From NCBI RefSeq assembly GCF_000298175.1, contig NZ_BAGZ01000003.1, positions 62,001 through 126,000 of the forward strand: DNA of 64,000 bases. The letters run 5' to 3'. Origin of the DNA: Austwickia chelonae NBRC 105200 (GTDB lineage: Bacteria; Actinomycetota; Actinomycetes; Actinomycetales; Dermatophilaceae). The notes beneath the pieces were generated by a model. It was not told where the DNA came from. It saw nothing but the letters and a program-made list of their open reading frames with translations, and did no database searches. Below are positions 44,521 to 54,004 of this stretch, one piece after another; position 1 is the stretch's first letter, and the number at the start of each line of letters is the position of its first letter. Position numbers and translations under genes: made by a program.

Positions 44521-46542
44521 TCAGCCCAGGTCGGCGGCCTGGACCGCCGTCGCCACGATGAGATCCATGATCTGGCCGACGTCGGCATCCTTGGGCAGCA
44601 GATTCACCGCTTTCGACAGCCCTTGGAGCAGCGGCGGATAGACCTGGGTGCCGTTCCCCTGGTCGAGTGCTTTCGCCGTGGCCGCCGCGGAGGCGACGTC
44701 GGGGAAGACGAAGACCGAGGGGTTTCCTCGGCCGGGGACGGAACCGGTCGTCGCCTGGTGGAAGGAGACCGGGCCGCAGGTCACCAGGTCGGGGCGGTGC
44801 TCGGCCAGGACGGCCCGGGCGGCGGCGATCGTCGCGCGGTCCGCCTCAGCGGTCGGGGACGACGAACTGGGTGCGATGAAGGCGACATGGGTCGACACCC
44901 CACACATGCGGGCCGTCTCCGCGGTGCGGACGGCGATGGCCGCGGCGGAGGCCGCATCGGGATGCGCGGTGAACAAGGTGTCGGCGACGAAGACGACCTC
45001 GTCGGGCAGCAGGACGGCCTGGGCCGCAGAGATGACCGGGGCTTCGTCGAGCAGGGGGATCACGGCCTGGACGGTGTCCAGGAAATGGGAGCGGGTCTCG
45101 TCGAGCCCGCCGACCAGCCCGTCGACCTCGCCGTCGCGGATCAGGGCCAATGCGTGCAGCAACGGCGAATCCTGCGGGAGATGCAGCCCGGCCGAAGCCA
45201 GCTCCTTCTGCAGTCCGGCAGCGGTGGCCGACCCCTCGGCCGGGTCCAGCACCCGGACGTTGATCGGGAGACGTGACTCCCCGAAGAGTGCCAGTTGCTC
45301 GTCCAGGACGGACCGGTCCACCAGTGCGGTGAATCTCAACGCGTCGTGCCTCTGCAGCAGGTACAGGGCTCTCATCAGGCGGTGGTCGGTGACATCGGTG
45401 ACGGCCAGGTGGATGTGGCCGCGCGACATCTGGGCACGCAGGAAGGCCTTGAGCTGGGCGGGGGTCGTCCGGGTGGTCTGTGCCCGGAGCGGAAGACCGT
45501 CGAGGAAGGCCTGGTCGTAGTTCTGGGCGACGATTTCCATCACCCGCCGGGCCCGGTCCTCGTCGTCGGCGGGGATACGGTGGTCCATGTTCACGATGCG
45601 GGTAGCGGTGGGGAAGGTCGCCTCCGAGGTGGAGAGCAGCGGAAGCTCCCCGGAGAGGGCCGGTCCGACCAGGTTCATCACCTGCGGGTCGGGGCGTACG
45701 CCGACGGTCATCAGCAGTCCGGCCAGTCGGATACCGGCGGCTTCGGCCAGGGCCACGGCCATGAGGACGTCGTGGCGGTCACCGGGGGCCACGACGAGGG
45801 CGCCGTCGGTCAGATAGGGCAGGAATCCGGGGACCGTCTGTGCGGCGATGACGGTCGAGGAGACCCGGCGGGACAGGTCGCCGGAGAAGACCTCGAGGCC
45901 GAGGTCACGGACCAGGTCGGAGATCCGTGGCCGCCCGAATTCGTCGTAGTCGTCGACGATCGCCGCGCAGGACAGGTCGTGGGCGCCCAGGGCGTCGACC
46001 AGCTCGGCGTGGTCGACCTCCTCGGGGACCCGGTTGGCGACGACGCCGACGACCCGGCTCCGGCCGTGCACCTGGTAGACCTGGGCGACGGTGGCCGCCA
46101 GCTCGGCGAACCTGGTCACGTCGTGGTCCTCCACGGTGCCGACGAGGACGACCTCGGTGTCCAGCGAGCGGGCCAGCTCGACGTTGATCCTGCTGGCGTA
46201 GAACTGCTCGCGCGAGGGCACCATTCCCTCCAGGACGAGGATCTGGTGGTCGTCGTCGAGTTCGGAGATCAGTTCCACCGCATTGGTCATCACGCCGGGC
46301 AGTCGTCCCAGCGCGAGCCGGTTCTCCAGGTCGGCGGCGTCGATGGGTTGCGGTGGTCGTAGTGAGGTCGCCAGGCGGAACAGACTGGTGGAGCTGTCCT
46401 CGACGGCGCCACGCACCTCCCCGAAGGGTTTGGCGAAACCCACCGACAGGTGTCGTCCTTCCAGGGCGTGGACCAGTCCGAGGCAGGCGGAGGTGACCCC
46501 CGCCCCGGGGTTCAGCGGGACGACGAGGATACGGCGGGCCAT
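44521..46542 (-). CDS. pta: Phosphate acetyltransferase-like protein (Pta), with a degenerate catalytic domain
   Basis: 673 residues from ATG 46542 (MARRILVVPLNPGAGV), GGGAG seven bases upstream. It has the long actinobacterial/enterobacterial Pta layout: P-loop-like N-terminal domain, DRTGG middle domain (about residues 220-320; MAVALAEAAGIRLAGLLMTVGVRPDP) and a C-terminal phosphotransacetylase domain. That last domain is diverged: the usual opening LPEGEDERILRAA is HLAVTDVTDHRLMRA, the GAxHSTADTVRPAL stretch is GGLDETRSHFLDTVQA, and the STGTSGSG loop is APSSSSPTAEA; PGRGNPSVFVFPDV and YPPLLQGLSKAVNLLP remain. No ackA is adjacent. Catalytic ability is uncertain. Confidence 0.75.
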   Translation of the reverse strand: MARRILVVPLNPGAGVTSACLGLVHALEGRHLSVGFAKPFGEVRGAVEDSSTSLFRLATSLRPPQPIDAADLENRLALGRLPGVMTNAVELISELDDDHQILVLEGMVPSREQFYASRINVELARSLDTEVVLVGTVEDHDVTRFAELAATVAQVYQVHGRSRVVGVVANRVPEEVDHAELVDALGAHDLSCAAIVDDYDEFGRPRISDLVRDLGLEVFSGDLSRRVSSTVIAAQTVPGFLPYLTDGALVVAPGDRHDVLMAVALAEAAGIRLAGLLMTVGVRPDPQVMNLVGPALSGELPLLSTSEATFPTATRIVNMDHRIPADDEDRARRVMEIVAQNYDQAFLDGLPLRAQTTRTTPAQLKAFLRAQMSRGHIHLAVTDVTDHRLMRALYLLQRHDALRFTALVDRSVLDEQLALFGESRLPINVRVLDPAEGSATAAGLQKELASAGLHLPQDSPLLHALALIRDGEVDGLVGGLDETRSHFLDTVQAVIPLLDEAPVISAAQAVLLPDEVVFVADTLFTAHPDAASAAAIAVRTAETARMCGVSTHVAFIAPSSSSPTAEADRATIAAARAVLAEHRPDLVTCGPVSFHQATTGSVPGRGNPSVFVFPDVASAAATAKALDQGNGTQVYPPLLQGLSKAVNLLPKDADVGQIMDLIVATAVQAADLG

Positions 46543-46731
46543 GAGCGGCTCCCTCGGGTGTGTGCCGGTGCGGGTCCGGTGGGTGTGGCTCCTGCAGGTG
46601 TCACATCGGCCGCTCACGCGCATTTCCGAATCTTTTTCGCATGAGGACAAGCGGATTCGCCGCTAGCAGGTCGTTCTTGGCGGCGGATCTTCGCTGTCCG
46701 TGCTCCCGGAGGGGCCCCTAGGATCGACGAC

Positions 46732-47733
46732 GTGACCAGCGATCCCATGACCCCAGCGGAGAAACCGATCTCACCGACCTTCGATCCGGAGGCCTGGGCC
46801 CCGGTGCCGGGCTTCGAGTTCACCGACATCACCTATCACCGGTGCGTGCTGCCCGGACCGGTCCCGGGGCGCACCCTGGGCGCCGTCCGGATCGCCTTCG
46901 ACCGTCCGGAGGTGATGAATGCCTTCCGCCCGCACACCGTGGACGAGCTCTACCGCGCCCTGGACCACGCCCGGATGACCCCTGATGTCGGGGCGGTCCT
47001 CCTGACCGGCAACGGGCCCGGACCGCAGGGCACCGGCGCCGCCGACAAGTGGGCCTTCTGCACCGGGGGCGACCAGCGCATCCGTGGCCGCAGCGGGTAC
47101 CAGTACGCGTCGCAGGACGCGACCGCGGTCGGCGACGAGACCGCCTCGTCGGTGGACGAGGCCCGGGTGAAGGCCGAGGGTGGGCGTCTGCACATCCTGG
47201 AGGTGCAGCGGTTGATCCGGACGATGCCGAAGGTCGTGATCGCCCTGGTCAACGGCTGGGCCGCCGGGGGTGGGCATTCGTTGCACGTGGTCTGCGACCT
47301 GACCCTGGCCTCCCGGGAGCATGCCCGGTTCAAGCAGACCGATGCGGATGTGGGCTCCTTCGACGCCGGGTACGGTTCGGCCTACCTGGCCCGGATGGTG
47401 GGGCAGAAGTTCGCCCGGGAGATCTTCTTCCTCGGCCGTACCTATTCGGCGGAGGACATGCACCGGATGGGCGCGGTCAACCTGGTGTGCGAGCACGCCG
47501 ATCTGGAGACGGAGGCCCTTCAGGTCGCCCGGGAGATCCTGGGCAAGTCCCCGCAGGCGCAGCGGATGCTGAAATTCGCTTTCAACCTGGTGGACGACGG
47601 CCTGGTCGGTCAGCAGGTCTTCGCCGGGGAGGCCACCCGTCTGGCCTATATGACGGACGAGGCCGTCGAGGGCCGCGACCAGTTCCTGGAGAAACGCGAC
47701 CCCGACTGGTCGCCCTTCCCCTGGTATTTCTGA
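46732..47733 (+). CDS. menB: 1,4-Dihydroxy-2-naphthoyl-CoA synthase MenB
   Basis: 333 residues, GTG start. Crotonase-fold enzyme cyclising o-succinylbenzoyl-CoA. Characteristic stretches: RIAFDRPEVMNAFRPHTVDELYRAL, FCTGGDQRIRGRSGYQYASQDA, VVIALVNGWAAGGGHSLHVVCDLTLAS (oxyanion hole), and DADVGSFDAGYGSAYLARMVGQKFAREIFFLGRTYSAEDM; the C-terminus WSPFPWYF is usual. Divergent from the Pta gene across 189 bp. Confidence 0.96.
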   Translation: MTSDPMTPAEKPISPTFDPEAWAPVPGFEFTDITYHRCVLPGPVPGRTLGAVRIAFDRPEVMNAFRPHTVDELYRALDHARMTPDVGAVLLTGNGPGPQGTGAADKWAFCTGGDQRIRGRSGYQYASQDATAVGDETASSVDEARVKAEGGRLHILEVQRLIRTMPKVVIALVNGWAAGGGHSLHVVCDLTLASREHARFKQTDADVGSFDAGYGSAYLARMVGQKFAREIFFLGRTYSAEDMHRMGAVNLVCEHADLETEALQVAREILGKSPQAQRMLKFAFNLVDDGLVGQQVFAGEATRLAYMTDEAVEGRDQFLEKRDPDWSPFPWYF

Positions 47734-47738
47734 GCATC

Positions 47739-47776
47739 GTGCCGGTGGGTTCGGATGGCTCCGGGCCCACCGGCAC
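47739..47776. terminator. Hairpin between convergent menB and the SDR gene
   Basis: GTGCCGGTGGG (47739-47749) pairs with CCCACCGGCAC (47766-47776), 11-bp perfect stem, 16-base loop. Confidence 0.7.
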
Positions 47777-47784
47777 CGGCCGGA

Positions 47785-48540
47785 TCAGCGGTAGATGGGG
47801 CCGCGGTGCACCTTGTGTGCCGCAGCCTGGGCCACCGGTTTCACGGTGAGTTTGTCGACATTGACGTGGTGCGGCAGTTCGGCCACCCAGGCGATGCATT
47901 CGGCGACATCCTCCTGGGTGAGGGGGCGGTCGACGCCTTCGTACACCTTCGCCGCTTTCTCGGCGTCCCCGTCGAAACGCACCAGGGAGAACTCGTCGGA
48001 CTCGACCATGCCCGGTGCGATGTCGCAGACCCGGACGGGTTGCCCGTTGAGTTCGAGACGGAGGGCGTCGCTGACGGCGACCTCGGCGAACTTGGCGGCG
48101 TTGTAACCACCTCCGCCTTCGTAGGCCGTCTGGCCGGCGATGCTGGTGATCGTGATGATCGTGCCCTGCCCGGAGGCGACGAGGGCTGGCAGGAGCGCCT
48201 TGGTGACGGCGACGGTGCCCAGCACATTGGTCTCGAACATCATCCGGTACTCGGCCAGGTCGGCCTCGGCCACCGGGGAGAGACCGATGGCGCCGCCGGC
48301 GTTGTTCACCAGCAGGGTGACCCGGTCGCCGGCTTCCGCGGCCAGTGCGGCGACGTCATCGGGGTCGGTGACATCGCACCGGACGGCCCGGCAGCCGGTC
48401 TCGGCGGCCAGTTCCTGCAGGCGGTCGAGCCGCCGGGCGGCGGCGATCACCTCGAATCCGTCCTGCGCGAGCCTGCGGGCGGTCGCCCTGCCGATGCCAC
48501 TGCTCGCACCGGTCACCACTGCCACTCCACGATTCGTCAT
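47785..48540 (-). CDS. Short-chain dehydrogenase/reductase (SDR)
   Basis: 251 residues of the classical SDR type. Cofactor motif TGASSGIG at residues 10-17, NNAGGAIGLSP, catalytic Ser in ITSIAGQ, and YNAAK holding Tyr and Lys. Closest in style to YdfG-type NADP-dependent 3-hydroxy acid dehydrogenases (PGMVESDEFSLVRFDGDAEKAAKVYEG), which act on serine and other 3-hydroxy acids; substrate is not certain. Sits between menB and menE but on the other strand, so it probably has no role in menaquinone synthesis. Confidence 0.85.
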   Translation of the reverse strand: MTNRGVAVVTGASSGIGRATARRLAQDGFEVIAAARRLDRLQELAAETGCRAVRCDVTDPDDVAALAAEAGDRVTLLVNNAGGAIGLSPVAEADLAEYRMMFETNVLGTVAVTKALLPALVASGQGTIITITSIAGQTAYEGGGGYNAAKFAEVAVSDALRLELNGQPVRVCDIAPGMVESDEFSLVRFDGDAEKAAKVYEGVDRPLTQEDVAECIAWVAELPHHVNVDKLTVKPVAQAAAHKVHRGPIYR

Positions 48541-48659
48541 GCGGTCATTCTCCCCGTTTCGGTGGTCGGATCGGTCCGGGTGGGCAGGGTACTCGGGTGG
48601 TGGGCGGCGCTCCGCGGACGTCTTCCCTGCGCGCCGGACCGGTCACCTATGGTGTCGTT

Positions 48660-49985
48660 GTGTCCCGTGACCTGGTCCTGTTCCCCGTGCGTCCGGGTGA
48701 GCGCGCCTTGGAGGTGGCGGGGGCTCTGCGTGCCGCCGCGGAGGGCTCCGGGCCTGCCGTGGTGCCTTTCGCTGCGGACGGGCCACGGCCTGTCCTGCCC
48801 GGACATGATCCGGGAGAGTTGCCCGACGATCTGGTCGTTGCGGTCGGGACCTCCGGGTCGACGGGGGTTCCGAAGCGGGCGCTGCTGACCGCGGCGGCGC
48901 TGCGGGCGAGCGCGCGCGCCACGGAGGAGCGGTTGGACGGCCCGGGTGATTGGCTGTTGGCGCTGCCGGCTCATCATGTGGCGGGTTTGCAGGTGATCTT
49001 CCGGGCTGTCTGCGGAGGTGGTCGGGTGACGGCGATGTCGTCCGGGTCGTTCCGGGTGCCGGAGTTCGTCGATGCTGCGGCCCGGGTGCACCGTGCGGCG
49101 GGGAGTGCTCCGTCCTATGTCTCGTTGGTTCCCACTCAGGTGCACCGTCTGGTGGGCTGCGCCGAGGGGGTGGCTGCGCTGCGTCCTTTTGCGGCGGTTC
49201 TCGTCGGGGGCGCGGCTGCCGATCCTGCGCTGGTCGGGCGGGCCCGTGAGCTGGGCGTTCGTGTGGTGACGACCTATGGGTCGAGTGAGACCTGCGGGGG
49301 CTGTGTCTACGACGGTGTGCCGTTGTCCTGTGCCGGGGTCGTTCTGGAGTCGGCGGGTTCGCCAGCGGGGGTCGGTCGGATCGTCCTTTCCGGGCCGATG
49401 GTGGCTGCCGGTTATCTGGGTGATGCCGCTCGGTCCCGCGATGTGTTCGGTGCGTCGGTGGGGGGCCGGTCGTTCCGCACCGACGATCTGGGCCGTTGGG
49501 AGGAGGATCCGCGGACCGGGCGGCGGGTGCTCGCGGTGCGGGGGCGGGTCGACGACGTGATCGTCACCGGGGGGATGAAGGTGTTGCCGTCGGTGGTGGA
49601 GGGTGCCTTGGCGGGGCTGGTCCGGCCGGGGTGGACGGTGGTGGTCGTCGGGGTGCCGGACCCGCACTGGGGTCAGGTCGTGGCAGTGGCGCTCGCTCCT
49701 GTCCCACCGGCAGATCCTGACAGGGCGAGTATCGATTTTGCTTCTTCTGCAAGCAAATCCGACGCGATCACCCCTTTTCTGGAGGGGCTCCCCCCGGAAC
49801 TTTCGCAGCTTCGCGAGCGTCTACGTGGACAAGTGCCGCACTACGCCCTTCCCCGGCGTCTGGCGGTTTTCCCCTCACTGCCGACGATCGGTGTCGGCAA
49901 GGTCGACCGCGCCGCTGTCCTGCAGAGGTTCCTCAGCGGAGCTGACACAATGAACAGCGGTGATCGACCTGCCGTCCCGGGCTGA
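48660..49985 (+). CDS. menE: o-Succinylbenzoate-CoA ligase MenE
   Basis: 441 residues if started at GTG 48660 (MSRDLVLFPVRPG); no clear ribosome-binding site, so the start is tentative. AMP-forming ligase: the P-loop VVAVGTSGSTGVPKRALLT, LLALPAHHVAGLQV, the VTTYGSSETCGG acceptor motif, RTDDLGRWEED and the C-terminal catalytic lysine in PTIGVGKVDRAAVLQ. It activates o-succinylbenzoate for MenB. The C-terminal domain carries an extra ~30-residue stretch (DRASIDFASSASKSDAITPF) not usual in the family. Confidence 0.9.
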   Translation: MSRDLVLFPVRPGERALEVAGALRAAAEGSGPAVVPFAADGPRPVLPGHDPGELPDDLVVAVGTSGSTGVPKRALLTAAALRASARATEERLDGPGDWLLALPAHHVAGLQVIFRAVCGGGRVTAMSSGSFRVPEFVDAAARVHRAAGSAPSYVSLVPTQVHRLVGCAEGVAALRPFAAVLVGGAAADPALVGRARELGVRVVTTYGSSETCGGCVYDGVPLSCAGVVLESAGSPAGVGRIVLSGPMVAAGYLGDAARSRDVFGASVGGRSFRTDDLGRWEEDPRTGRRVLAVRGRVDDVIVTGGMKVLPSVVEGALAGLVRPGWTVVVVGVPDPHWGQVVAVALAPVPPADPDRASIDFASSASKSDAITPFLEGLPPELSQLRERLRGQVPHYALPRRLAVFPSLPTIGVGKVDRAAVLQRFLSGADTMNSGDRPAVPG

Positions 49986-50046
49986 ACGGGTCGGCTTGCG
50001 ACCAGGTCGGCTCCCGCCGACGAAAAATCAGACCAAGGAGTGGGAC

Positions 50047-50325
50047 GTGTTGCGGGTGGTGCTGATGCTGGCGCTCCTGGCCTTCACGGTCTATGCGGTG
50101 TCCGACTGCATCCAGACCGACGAGGAGCGGATCTCGGGGCCGCCCAAGACCACCTGGGTGATGATGGTCCTGGCCTTCCCCGGCGTGGGCGGTGTCGTCT
50201 GGTTCATGGTCGGCCGACCGTACGGACAGGACAATTCCTCCTTGCTGAAACGCCTACGAGAACCTCCGCGGCCGAAAGGACCCCGCGGACCCGATGACGA
50301 CCCCGACTTCCTGAAGAGTTTGTGA
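50047..50325 (+). CDS. Small two-helix membrane protein, PLDc_N-type
   Basis: 92 residues from GTG 50047, with AAGGAG six bases upstream. Two hydrophobic helices (VVLMLALLAFTVYAVSDCI and TWVMMVLAFPGVGGVVWFMVGRPYG) are followed by a Pro/Arg/Asp-rich cytoplasmic tail. The pattern (D-C-x12-P-x2-W, then helix ending in GRP) is that of the phospholipase D-nuclease N-terminal small membrane proteins common in actinobacteria. Role unknown. Its stop overlaps the menA start by 1 bp (TGATG). Confidence 0.8.
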   Translation: MLRVVLMLALLAFTVYAVSDCIQTDEERISGPPKTTWVMMVLAFPGVGGVVWFMVGRPYGQDNSSLLKRLREPPRPKGPRGPDDDPDFLKSL

Positions 50326-51212
50326 TGGCGACCGTCCCCCAATGGATCGAAGGCGCACGCCCGCGCACCCTGCCCGCTGCCATCGCACCCGTGGTCATCG
50401 GGACCGGCGCGGCCGCGGCCCTCGGCAGACCCTCCGCCGGTGCCGCCATCCTGGCGCTCGTGGTGTCGATCTGCTTGCAGATCGGCGTGAACTACGCCAA
50501 CGACTACTCCGACGGGATCCGTGGCACCGACCATGCCCGGATCGGACCGATCCGTCTGGTCGGCCAGCAGCTGGCGAGCCCCGAGGACGTCAAGCTCATG
50601 GCGATGTGCTGGTTCGGTTTCGCAGCCTTGGCCGGCCTGGCCCTGAGCGCGCTGGCCAATACGTACTGGATCCTGCTCCTGGGCGTCGCGGCCATCGTCG
50701 CAGCCTGGTTCTACACCGGAGGCAAACGCCCCTACGGTTACATGGGGTTGGGCGAGGTCTTCGTCTTCATCTTCTTCGGCCTGGTCGCCGTGCTGGGCAC
50801 CCAGTTCACCCAGGCCCTGGCGCTCTCTCCCGCCGGTTGGGCCGGTGCCGTGGGTTGCGGTTCGCTCAGCTGCGCGATCCTCATGGTCAACAACATCCGG
50901 GACATCCCGGGCGACTCGGTCAGCGGGAAACGCACCCTGGCGGTCCGGCTCGGCGAGAAGCGGGCCCGCATCGCCTTCGTCCTGATGATCCTCCTGGCCT
51001 TGGGTTGCGCGGTGACCGCCGGGACCTTCCACCGAGGTGCGCTGGCAGCGGTCGTGTCCTTCGCGCTCGCCGTCCGTCCGGTCTTCCGCGTCCTCAAGGG
51101 AGCCAAGGGTCCGGCGTTGATCTCGGTGCTCGGCTCGATCGGACAACTGACCCTGGCCTACGGGATGCTCCTGGGGTTGGGGATGTGGCTCGCACCGACC
51201 CCCCTCTCGTGA
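50325..51212 (+). CDS. menA: 1,4-Dihydroxy-2-naphthoate polyprenyltransferase MenA
   Basis: 295 residues. UbiA-family membrane prenyltransferase attaching the isoprenoid tail to DHNA. First Asp-rich motif NYANDYSDGIRGTDHARIGP, second MVNNIRDIPGDSVSGKRTLAVRLGEKRAR; about eight to nine helices. Start at ATG 50325 coupled to the small membrane protein; a GTG one codon earlier is an alternative. Confidence 0.95.
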   Translation: MATVPQWIEGARPRTLPAAIAPVVIGTGAAAALGRPSAGAAILALVVSICLQIGVNYANDYSDGIRGTDHARIGPIRLVGQQLASPEDVKLMAMCWFGFAALAGLALSALANTYWILLLGVAAIVAAWFYTGGKRPYGYMGLGEVFVFIFFGLVAVLGTQFTQALALSPAGWAGAVGCGSLSCAILMVNNIRDIPGDSVSGKRTLAVRLGEKRARIAFVLMILLALGCAVTAGTFHRGALAAVVSFALAVRPVFRVLKGAKGPALISVLGSIGQLTLAYGMLLGLGMWLAPTPLS

Positions 51213-51389
51213 CGGCATCCCCCGAGAGGGAGAGTTGAGGAGGGCATTGCGCGAAAGTCCTCGCGCGATCCTCGCGAAGAGGCGAGAATGCCCTGAAGCG
51301 AGTTTTCCCACCGACGGGGAACCCGCTCGTTCTACATCATCCGTCGCGCTCGGCAGCCCACGGGCGCCGATCTCGAGGAGCATCCGTTC

Positions 51390-52511
51390 ATGGCTCGCGT
51401 CCTGGTGGCCTGCGACAAGTTCAAGGGTTCGTTGACCGGAACCCAGGTGTTGACCGCGATCAGCGAAGGGATGCGCGACGCCGTCCCCGACCTGGAGGTC
51501 AGCGCAACCCTCATCGCCGACGGCGGCGACGGCACCCTCGACGCCGCCGAGACCGCCGGTTTCACCCGGGTGGCGGTGACCGCGTCCGGGCCCTTCGGCG
51601 AACCCACCAACACCTCCTATGCGATCCGTGGCGAGCAGGCGGTCGTCGAGATGGCCGACGCCTGCGGGATCGTCCGGGCAGGAGCACGCCGCGACGCCCT
51701 GGGCGCGACCAGCCGCGGCGTGGGCGATGTCATGGTCGCCGCCCTCGACGCCGGAGTGCGGGACATCGTGCTCGGCATCGGGGGGAGCGCCTCCACCGAC
51801 GGCGGCGCAGGAATGCTGCAGGCCCTGGGCGCGCGTCTGCTCGACGAACAGGGCAACGACCTGCCTCCCGGCGGCGCCGCGCTGGCCCGCCTGGCCACTC
51901 TCGACCTGACGACCTTGCACCCGGCGCTCGCCCACAGCAGGATCACCCTGGCCAGTGATGTCAACAACCCGCTGCTCGGCGAGCAGGGCTGCGTGGCGAT
52001 CTTCGCCCCGCAGAAGGGCGCCGACGAAGCTATGTGCGCGGAGTTGGAGAAGGCACTGACGCATTACTCGGCGATCGTCACCGAGGCCACCGGACGGGAT
52101 GACACCGGGCGTCCCGGAGCCGGAGCCGCCGGTGGTGTGGGCTATGCCGCCCAGGCCGTGCTGGGCGCGACGATGCGCCCGGGGATCGACGTCGTCCTGG
52201 GCCTGGGCGAGTTCACCGAACTCCTCCCGGGCGCCGACCTGGTCGTCACCGGGGAGGGCGCGCTCGACCTGCAGACCCTGTTGGGCAAAGCTCCGGCCGG
52301 GGTGGCCCGGGCGGCGAAGAAGGCCGATGTCCCGGTGATCGCCCTGTGCGGCCGCGCCGAACTGACCCCGCAGGAGATCGCCGAGACCGGCCTGGACGCG
52401 ATCTACCAGCTGGTCGACATCGAACCCGACCCGCAGGTCTGCATGCAGGAGGCCGACCGGTTGCTGCGGGAACTGGCCGGGCGAGCCGCCCGGGAGCATT
52501 TCGCCGGCTGA
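51390..52511 (+). CDS. Glycerate kinase (GlxK/GarK family)
   Basis: 373 residues. Opens with VLVACDKFKGSLTGTQV, then ADGGDGTLDA, VEMADACGI, GIGGSASTDGGAGML and the C-terminal VVTGEGALDLQTLLGKAPAGVARAAKK, all characteristic of type I glycerate kinases producing 2- or 3-phosphoglycerate. No glyoxylate or glycerate pathway partner is adjacent. Single gene with a 177-bp upstream gap that shows no notable signal. Confidence 0.93.
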   Translation: MARVLVACDKFKGSLTGTQVLTAISEGMRDAVPDLEVSATLIADGGDGTLDAAETAGFTRVAVTASGPFGEPTNTSYAIRGEQAVVEMADACGIVRAGARRDALGATSRGVGDVMVAALDAGVRDIVLGIGGSASTDGGAGMLQALGARLLDEQGNDLPPGGAALARLATLDLTTLHPALAHSRITLASDVNNPLLGEQGCVAIFAPQKGADEAMCAELEKALTHYSAIVTEATGRDDTGRPGAGAAGGVGYAAQAVLGATMRPGIDVVLGLGEFTELLPGADLVVTGEGALDLQTLLGKAPAGVARAAKKADVPVIALCGRAELTPQEIAETGLDAIYQLVDIEPDPQVCMQEADRLLRELAGRAAREHFAG

Positions 52512-52544
52512 GGGCTGCCCCCACGTCGAGATCGCGGTGCGCGG

Positions 52545-52922
52545 TCAGCGGTAACGCTCACCGTTCGCCGCGATCTCGGCGTCCTCGGCGTCCTCGTCCC
52601 GAAGCGGTGCCCTCGTGGTGGGCGGGGTGTCCGTGACGCGTCCGGCCCGCCCACCGTCCTTCCCGGTGTCCGACGGGCGACCGTCCCCGTGGGCGTCGTC
52701 CTTGGCCTGGTGACGGGCCTCGACCCGCGCGGCGATACGGGCACTCATCTCGTCCCGGGGGCCGTTGAGGACGAGCATCGAGATCACCATCGACACGGTC
52801 GCGGCGAGCAGGAGCAGGATGAGTACCCGGTCACGCAGCGGCGGGATCAACCACAGCACGACCGTGCAGAGCAGGAAGACGCCGATCCGGAGCACGGAAT
52901 AGCGCAGGAAGGGAGACCTCAT
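52545..52922 (-). CDS. DUF4229 membrane protein
   Basis: 125 residues from ATG 52922, GAGG six bases upstream; a GTG four codons earlier overlaps the ccsB stop. Two hydrophobic helices (YSVLRIGVFLLCTVVLWLI and LILLLLAATVSMVISMLVL) and an acidic, polar C-terminal tail. The RDEMSARIAARVEARHQA segment after the helices is typical of DUF4229. Function unknown; last gene of the cytochrome c maturation series. Confidence 0.82.
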   Translation of the reverse strand: MRSPFLRYSVLRIGVFLLCTVVLWLIPPLRDRVLILLLLAATVSMVISMLVLNGPRDEMSARIAARVEARHQAKDDAHGDGRPSDTGKDGGRAGRVTDTPPTTRAPLRDEDAEDAEIAANGERYR

Positions 52923-52930
52923 CTTCGACC

Positions 52931-54004
52931 TCACAGTCCGGAATAGGAGTGTTGCCCGGCGAAATAGATGTTGACGACGGCGAAATTCACGATGATGGCC
53001 AGATAGCCGACGATCGCCAGGGCGTTCGCGGTGCGTCGGCTCCAGCCGCTGGTCGACCGGGCGTGCAGGTACCCGGCGTAGATCACCCAGATGATGAAGG
53101 TCCAGGTCTCCTTCGGATCCCAGTTCCAGTAGTAACCCCACGCCTGCTGCGCCCAGATCGCCCCCGCGATCAACGAGAAGGTCCACAGCGGGAAGGCCAC
53201 GATGTGCAGGCTGTAAGCGGTGCGATCCAGGCTCTCCGCGCGGGGCAGGGTGTCGAGGAAACTGGCACGCGACGCCCGACCCTCGACGACCTTCCGCTCC
53301 CGACGCTCCTTGACCAGATGCAACACGAGGACGCTCGCCGCGATGGTGAACACCGCCACCGACAAGGTCGCGATCGGTACATGGATGGCCAACCAGAGAC
53401 TCCGCAGACTGGGCAGCAACTCTGCCGCCGGCGAATACCAGACGGTCAGCGCCAACCCCAGGACGAGCAGGACGGGCGTGGTGACGAAGAGCCCCAGCCA
53501 GGTCAGCGGCCAACGCAACCCCATACCCAGATAGACCGCCAGGACCAGCATCGATCCGAAGACCGCGAACTCGAACATATTCGCCACCGGCACCCGGTTA
53601 CTGGCCAGGCCTCGACAGACGACCGAGACGACCAGGAACATCAGGCTCAACCAGGTCAGGCTGGCGCCGGTCACCCCGGCGGACGCGCCGCGAGGACGGG
53701 ACGGCCGGTTCTGCGGAGCCCCCTGCCGTTCTTCTCCGAGAGGGCTCCCCGCGGTCTCCTCGACGACCTCCGCAGAGGATTCTCCCGTTCCGGCGCCGAC
53801 CGACGTCCCCCCTACGCCGGCGAATTCCTTCTCCCGGTCCTGCGTCGCCGGCCGTCCTGCCGCATCCGGCCGATCGGCGAAGGCCACGTACACGGCGAAG
53901 GCCAGCATCGCGAGGGTCAACACCACCATCGCCGCGTAGAGGGCGAGATTGGCGTAGTTCGCCAGCTGCAGGTCGATGCCGGCGTCGAGCAGGAGGATCG
54001 TCAT
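52931..54004 (-). CDS. ccsB: Cytochrome c biogenesis protein CcsB/ResC (CcsA family)
   Basis: 357 residues from ATG 54004 (MTILLLDAG). The tryptophan-rich haem-handling motif AQQAWGYYWNWDPKETW and eight or so helices mark the haem-exporting subunit of System II cytochrome c maturation. Conserved histidines lie in LAIHVPIA and LHIVAFPLW, and near the C-terminus. A polar insertion (about residues 45-110) rich in Gly/Ser/Glu follows the first helix, usual in actinobacteria. Partner of ResB encoded just upstream. Confidence 0.92.
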   Translation of the reverse strand: MTILLLDAGIDLQLANYANLALYAAMVVLTLAMLAFAVYVAFADRPDAAGRPATQDREKEFAGVGGTSVGAGTGESSAEVVEETAGSPLGEERQGAPQNRPSRPRGASAGVTGASLTWLSLMFLVVSVVCRGLASNRVPVANMFEFAVFGSMLVLAVYLGMGLRWPLTWLGLFVTTPVLLVLGLALTVWYSPAAELLPSLRSLWLAIHVPIATLSVAVFTIAASVLVLHLVKERRERKVVEGRASRASFLDTLPRAESLDRTAYSLHIVAFPLWTFSLIAGAIWAQQAWGYYWNWDPKETWTFIIWVIYAGYLHARSTSGWSRRTANALAIVGYLAIIVNFAVVNIYFAGQHSYSGL

